A DNA stretch of 12,258 bases from JBBQZL01 sp038207745 (lineage in GTDB: Bacteria > Actinomycetota > Thermoleophilia > Solirubrobacterales > 70-9), in contig JBBQZL010000067.1 of NCBI GenBank assembly GCA_038207745.1, positions 1-12,258 of the forward strand, written 5' to 3'. Position 1 is the stretch's first letter, and each line of letters starts with the position of its first letter. Under the pieces are notes generated by a model, which was not told the origin of the DNA, did not search any database, and worked only from the letters and a program-made list of their open reading frames with translations. A program made the translations under genes and the position numbers. Positions 10,011 through 12,258 of the stretch are shown one piece after another.

Positions 10011-12258
10011 GGGAAGAAGAGGAAGTCCGCCTCGGCCACACCGAGGTCGGTTTCGTCGAACCCGAGGCTGCCAACGCCATTACGGTCGATGAGGTCAATG
10101 CGCCGCTGACTGACGAAGAGCGGTCGATGCTGGTCGACCTCTTCGCGTTGATCGAGGAATTCGAGCCCGAAGACGGGTCGGAAGCTGGGGATTTCGCCGT
10201 CGATCGTGGCCTTATCGAAGAGGCCTTCGCATTTGCCCGTGACCGTCACGCCGACCAGCTTCGCCACTCGGGTGATGAGTTCATCACCCACCCCGTCGGC
10301 GTGGCGCGAATCTGCGCAGGGATGCGCCTCGATACAGAGACACTTGCGGCGGCCCTGCTCCACGATACTGTCGAGGACACGAGCGCCAGCCTCGGGGAGA
10401 TCACCGACATCTTTGGCGCCGAGATCGCCCAGCTCGTCGATGGAGTCACGAAGCTGACCGAGATCACATTCGAGAGCCGCGACGAGCGCCAGGCTGAGAA
10501 CTACCGCAAGATGATGGTCGCAATGGCGTCTGACATCAGGGTGATCCTGATCAAGCTCGCCGACCGGCTACACAACATGCGCACGCTGGCCGCCCTGCCG
10601 AAGCAGAAGCAGATCCTCAAGGCCCGCGAGACCCTGGAGATCTACGCGCCGCTTGCCCACCGACTCGGCATCCACGCGATCAAGTGGGAGCTCGAGGACC
10701 TTTCCTTTGCGGCGCTGCATCCCCGCAAGTACGAGGAGATCAAGCAGCTTGTCGCCCAGCAGCGGATCGAGCGCGAGGACTACGTCAACAAGGCCGGCGC
10801 CTATCTCCATGACGAGCTGAAAAAGGTCGGCATCGAGGCGGAGATCCTCGGCCGCGCCAAGCACTTCTACTCGATCTACACGAAGATGACAAAGAAGGGC
10901 CGCGAGTTCAACGAGATCTTCGACCTGACCGCGATGCGGGTGATCGTCGACTCGGTCAAGGACTGTTACGGCGGCATCGGTGTGATCCACTCGATCTGGA
11001 AGCCGCTGCCGGGTCGCTTTAAGGATTTCGTCGCGATGCCCAAGGCCAATATGTACCAGGCCCTTCACACCACGGTGATCGGACCCGAGGGGCAGCCGCT
11101 CGAAATCCAGATCCGCACCAAGGAGATGCACGAGCTTGCCGAGTACGGAATAGCCGCCCACGTTGCCTACAAGGAGGGCGCAAAGGGCGATCCGCAGCGT
11201 GAGAAGATGACCTGGCTCAGGCAGCTCGTCGAGCACGAGGGTGACCAGGACCCGGCCGAGTTCCTCGCATCGCTCAAGGTCGATCTCTTCGAGGACGAGG
11301 TCTTCGTCTTCACGCCCAAGGGCGAGGTGAAGAATCTCTCCGCTGGCTCGACGCCGCTCGACTTCGCATACGCGGTGCACACCGACGTCGGTCATCGCTG
11401 CGTCGGCGCCAAGGTCAACGGCAAGATCGTCCCGCTCCACTATCAACTGCGATCCGGCGACATCGTCGAGGCGCTGACCTCGAAGCAGGAGCGTGGCCCA
11501 TCGAGGGATTGGCTGAAGCTGGTCCGGACCAGCCGCGCCCGTAACAAGATCCGTGCCTGGTTCCAGCAGGAGCGACGAGAGGACGCCGAGAAGCACGGGC
11601 GTGAGGCACTCGAGGTGGCGTTGAAGAAGCGCGGCCTGCCGATACAACGTCTCGCGATGTCACCTCTGCTCGCTGACGTGATGCGTGAGATGGGCTTCCG
11701 ACGCGCGACCGAGTTCTACATCGCACTCGGCCAGGGCAAGTTGCAGGCCGGCACGGTTGCCCAGAAGCTGATGCAGCGCCTCAAGGCGGGGGAGAGCGTC
11801 GGCGAGAACGATTCCCCCGGGCTCCCCGGGAGTGAATCGAGGGTGACGCGCCGGACCAAGGAGGCCTCCAACTACGGAATCCGGGTCGACGGTGTCGAGG
11901 ACGTCGTCGTCCGGATCGCCAAGTGCTGCAGTCCCGTACCGGGCGACGACATCAAGGGCTATATCTCCCTGGGCCGCGGGATCACGATCCACCGCGAGGA
12001 TTGCAAGAACGTCAAGGCGCTGATGAAGGCACCCGAGCGCTTTGTCGACGTCGAGTGGGATGGCGAGAATGAGGCCGGCTACCGGGTCGAACTCCAGGTC
12101 GACGGCTACGATCGGGCCCGCCTGCTCGAGGACCTCTCCCGAACCTTCGCCGAGGTCGGCATCAACATCATCGAGGCCAACCTGACCACCAAGCACCCGA
12201 TGGTCAAGAACCGCTTCGTGGTCGAGGTCGGCGATACCCAGCAGCTCAAGCAATGCAT
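9968..12258 (+). CDS. relA: Bifunctional (p)ppGpp synthetase/hydrolase Rel (3' end missing)
   Basis: Rel makes and destroys (p)ppGpp, the alarmone of the stringent response, at the ribosome. The frame is open to the window end (763 codons plus two bases). The hydrolase HD domain shows HP near residue 110, LLHDTVEDT (H132, D133) and KLADRLHNMRT. The synthetase domain shows GRAKHFYSIYTKM, FDLTAMRVIV, the RFKD motif (350-353), PKANMYQALHTTV and EIQIRTKEMHELAEYG. RFKD is the RXKD version typical of bifunctional Rel, not the acidic form of synthetase-only RelA. Next come the TGS domain (from about 444, VFVFTPKG), a conserved-cysteine segment AKCCSPVPGD (C653, C654), and an ACT domain from about 705 that is cut off. 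ATG 9968 lies inside recJ, with GGGAAAGG a few bases upstream. The next in-frame ATG is at 10127 and would remove 53 poorly conserved, acidic residues. The C-terminal end lies beyond this window. Confidence 0.95.
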   Translation, partial: MARKKQAPAATAGIREEEEVRLGHTEVGFVEPEAANAITVDEVNAPLTDEERSMLVDLFALIEEFEPEDGSEAGDFAVDRGLIEEAFAFARDRHADQLRHSGDEFITHPVGVARICAGMRLDTETLAAALLHDTVEDTSASLGEITDIFGAEIAQLVDGVTKLTEITFESRDERQAENYRKMMVAMASDIRVILIKLADRLHNMRTLAALPKQKQILKARETLEIYAPLAHRLGIHAIKWELEDLSFAALHPRKYEEIKQLVAQQRIEREDYVNKAGAYLHDELKKVGIEAEILGRAKHFYSIYTKMTKKGREFNEIFDLTAMRVIVDSVKDCYGGIGVIHSIWKPLPGRFKDFVAMPKANMYQALHTTVIGPEGQPLEIQIRTKEMHELAEYGIAAHVAYKEGAKGDPQREKMTWLRQLVEHEGDQDPAEFLASLKVDLFEDEVFVFTPKGEVKNLSAGSTPLDFAYAVHTDVGHRCVGAKVNGKIVPLHYQLRSGDIVEALTSKQERGPSRDWLKLVRTSRARNKIRAWFQQERREDAEKHGREALEVALKKRGLPIQRLAMSPLLADVMREMGFRRATEFYIALGQGKLQAGTVAQKLMQRLKAGESVGENDSPGLPGSESRVTRRTKEASNYGIRVDGVEDVVVRIAKCCSPVPGDDIKGYISLGRGITIHREDCKNVKALMKAPERFVDVEWDGENEAGYRVELQVDGYDRARLLEDLSRTFAEVGINIIEANLTTKHPMVKNRFVVEVGDTQQLKQC

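Noticed and set aside
10568..11647. A 359-codon minus-strand open frame opposite rel
   Set aside because: It covers the conserved Rel synthetase and TGS domains. Its Leu/Val/Asp-rich translation is a shadow of Rel codon use.
1..12258. Mobile element, CRISPR array, tRNA/rRNA, phage or toxin-antitoxin system
   Set aside because: No transposase or integrase motifs, repeat-spacer pattern, cloverleaf or defence-type genes were seen; the content is housekeeping throughout.

Overview
The window reads as a stretch of core chromosome from a high-G+C actinobacterium. I infer a Thermoleophilia/Solirubrobacterales-like lineage from three things: the gene order yebC-ruvC-ruvA-ruvB-...-secD/F-...-rel, which is the actinobacterial arrangement; secD and secF fused into one gene; and a RecJ with a long C-terminal extension. 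This assignment rests on remembered family features, not on a search. No mobile element, CRISPR array, tRNA or rRNA was seen. Almost all genes lie on the + strand and are tightly packed, several with overlapping stop and start codons.

Layout. Bases 2-103 are the last 33 codons of an M29-type aminopeptidase on the + strand. It ends tail to tail with a small three-helix membrane protein on the - strand (107-547). A 91-base divergent spacer with a perfect 7-bp inverted repeat leads into yebC (639-1391). A short spacer, whose potential hairpin reaches into the ruvC Shine-Dalgarno, precedes ruvC (1438-1977), ruvA (1974-2585) and ruvB (2582-3673). These three overlap by 4 bases at each junction and form the Holliday-junction branch-migration and resolution module.

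Next is a small zinc-ribbon plus PAS-like protein (3729-4217), in the position where many actinobacteria carry yajC. Then come a 950-residue SecD-SecF fusion (4227-7079) and a 93-residue membrane protein whose ATG overlaps the secDF stop (7079-7360). The window continues with an 866-residue RecJ (7410-10010) and a bifunctional-type Rel (ppGpp synthetase/hydrolase; 9968 to the window end, truncated in its ACT domain). rel starts inside recJ with a 43-base overlap.

How the genes fit together. RuvABC and RecJ act in recombination and repair, YebC helps translation or regulates transcription, SecDF drives late steps of protein export, and Rel sets the stringent response. This is a housekeeping cluster held together by conserved gene order, not a dedicated pathway.

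I see no evidence for a wholly new system. The least explained items are the zinc-ribbon/PAS protein with an EF-hand-like acidic loop, the small membrane protein coupled to secDF, the four-cysteine segment and charged tail of SecDF, and the RecJ C-terminal module with its cysteine clusters.
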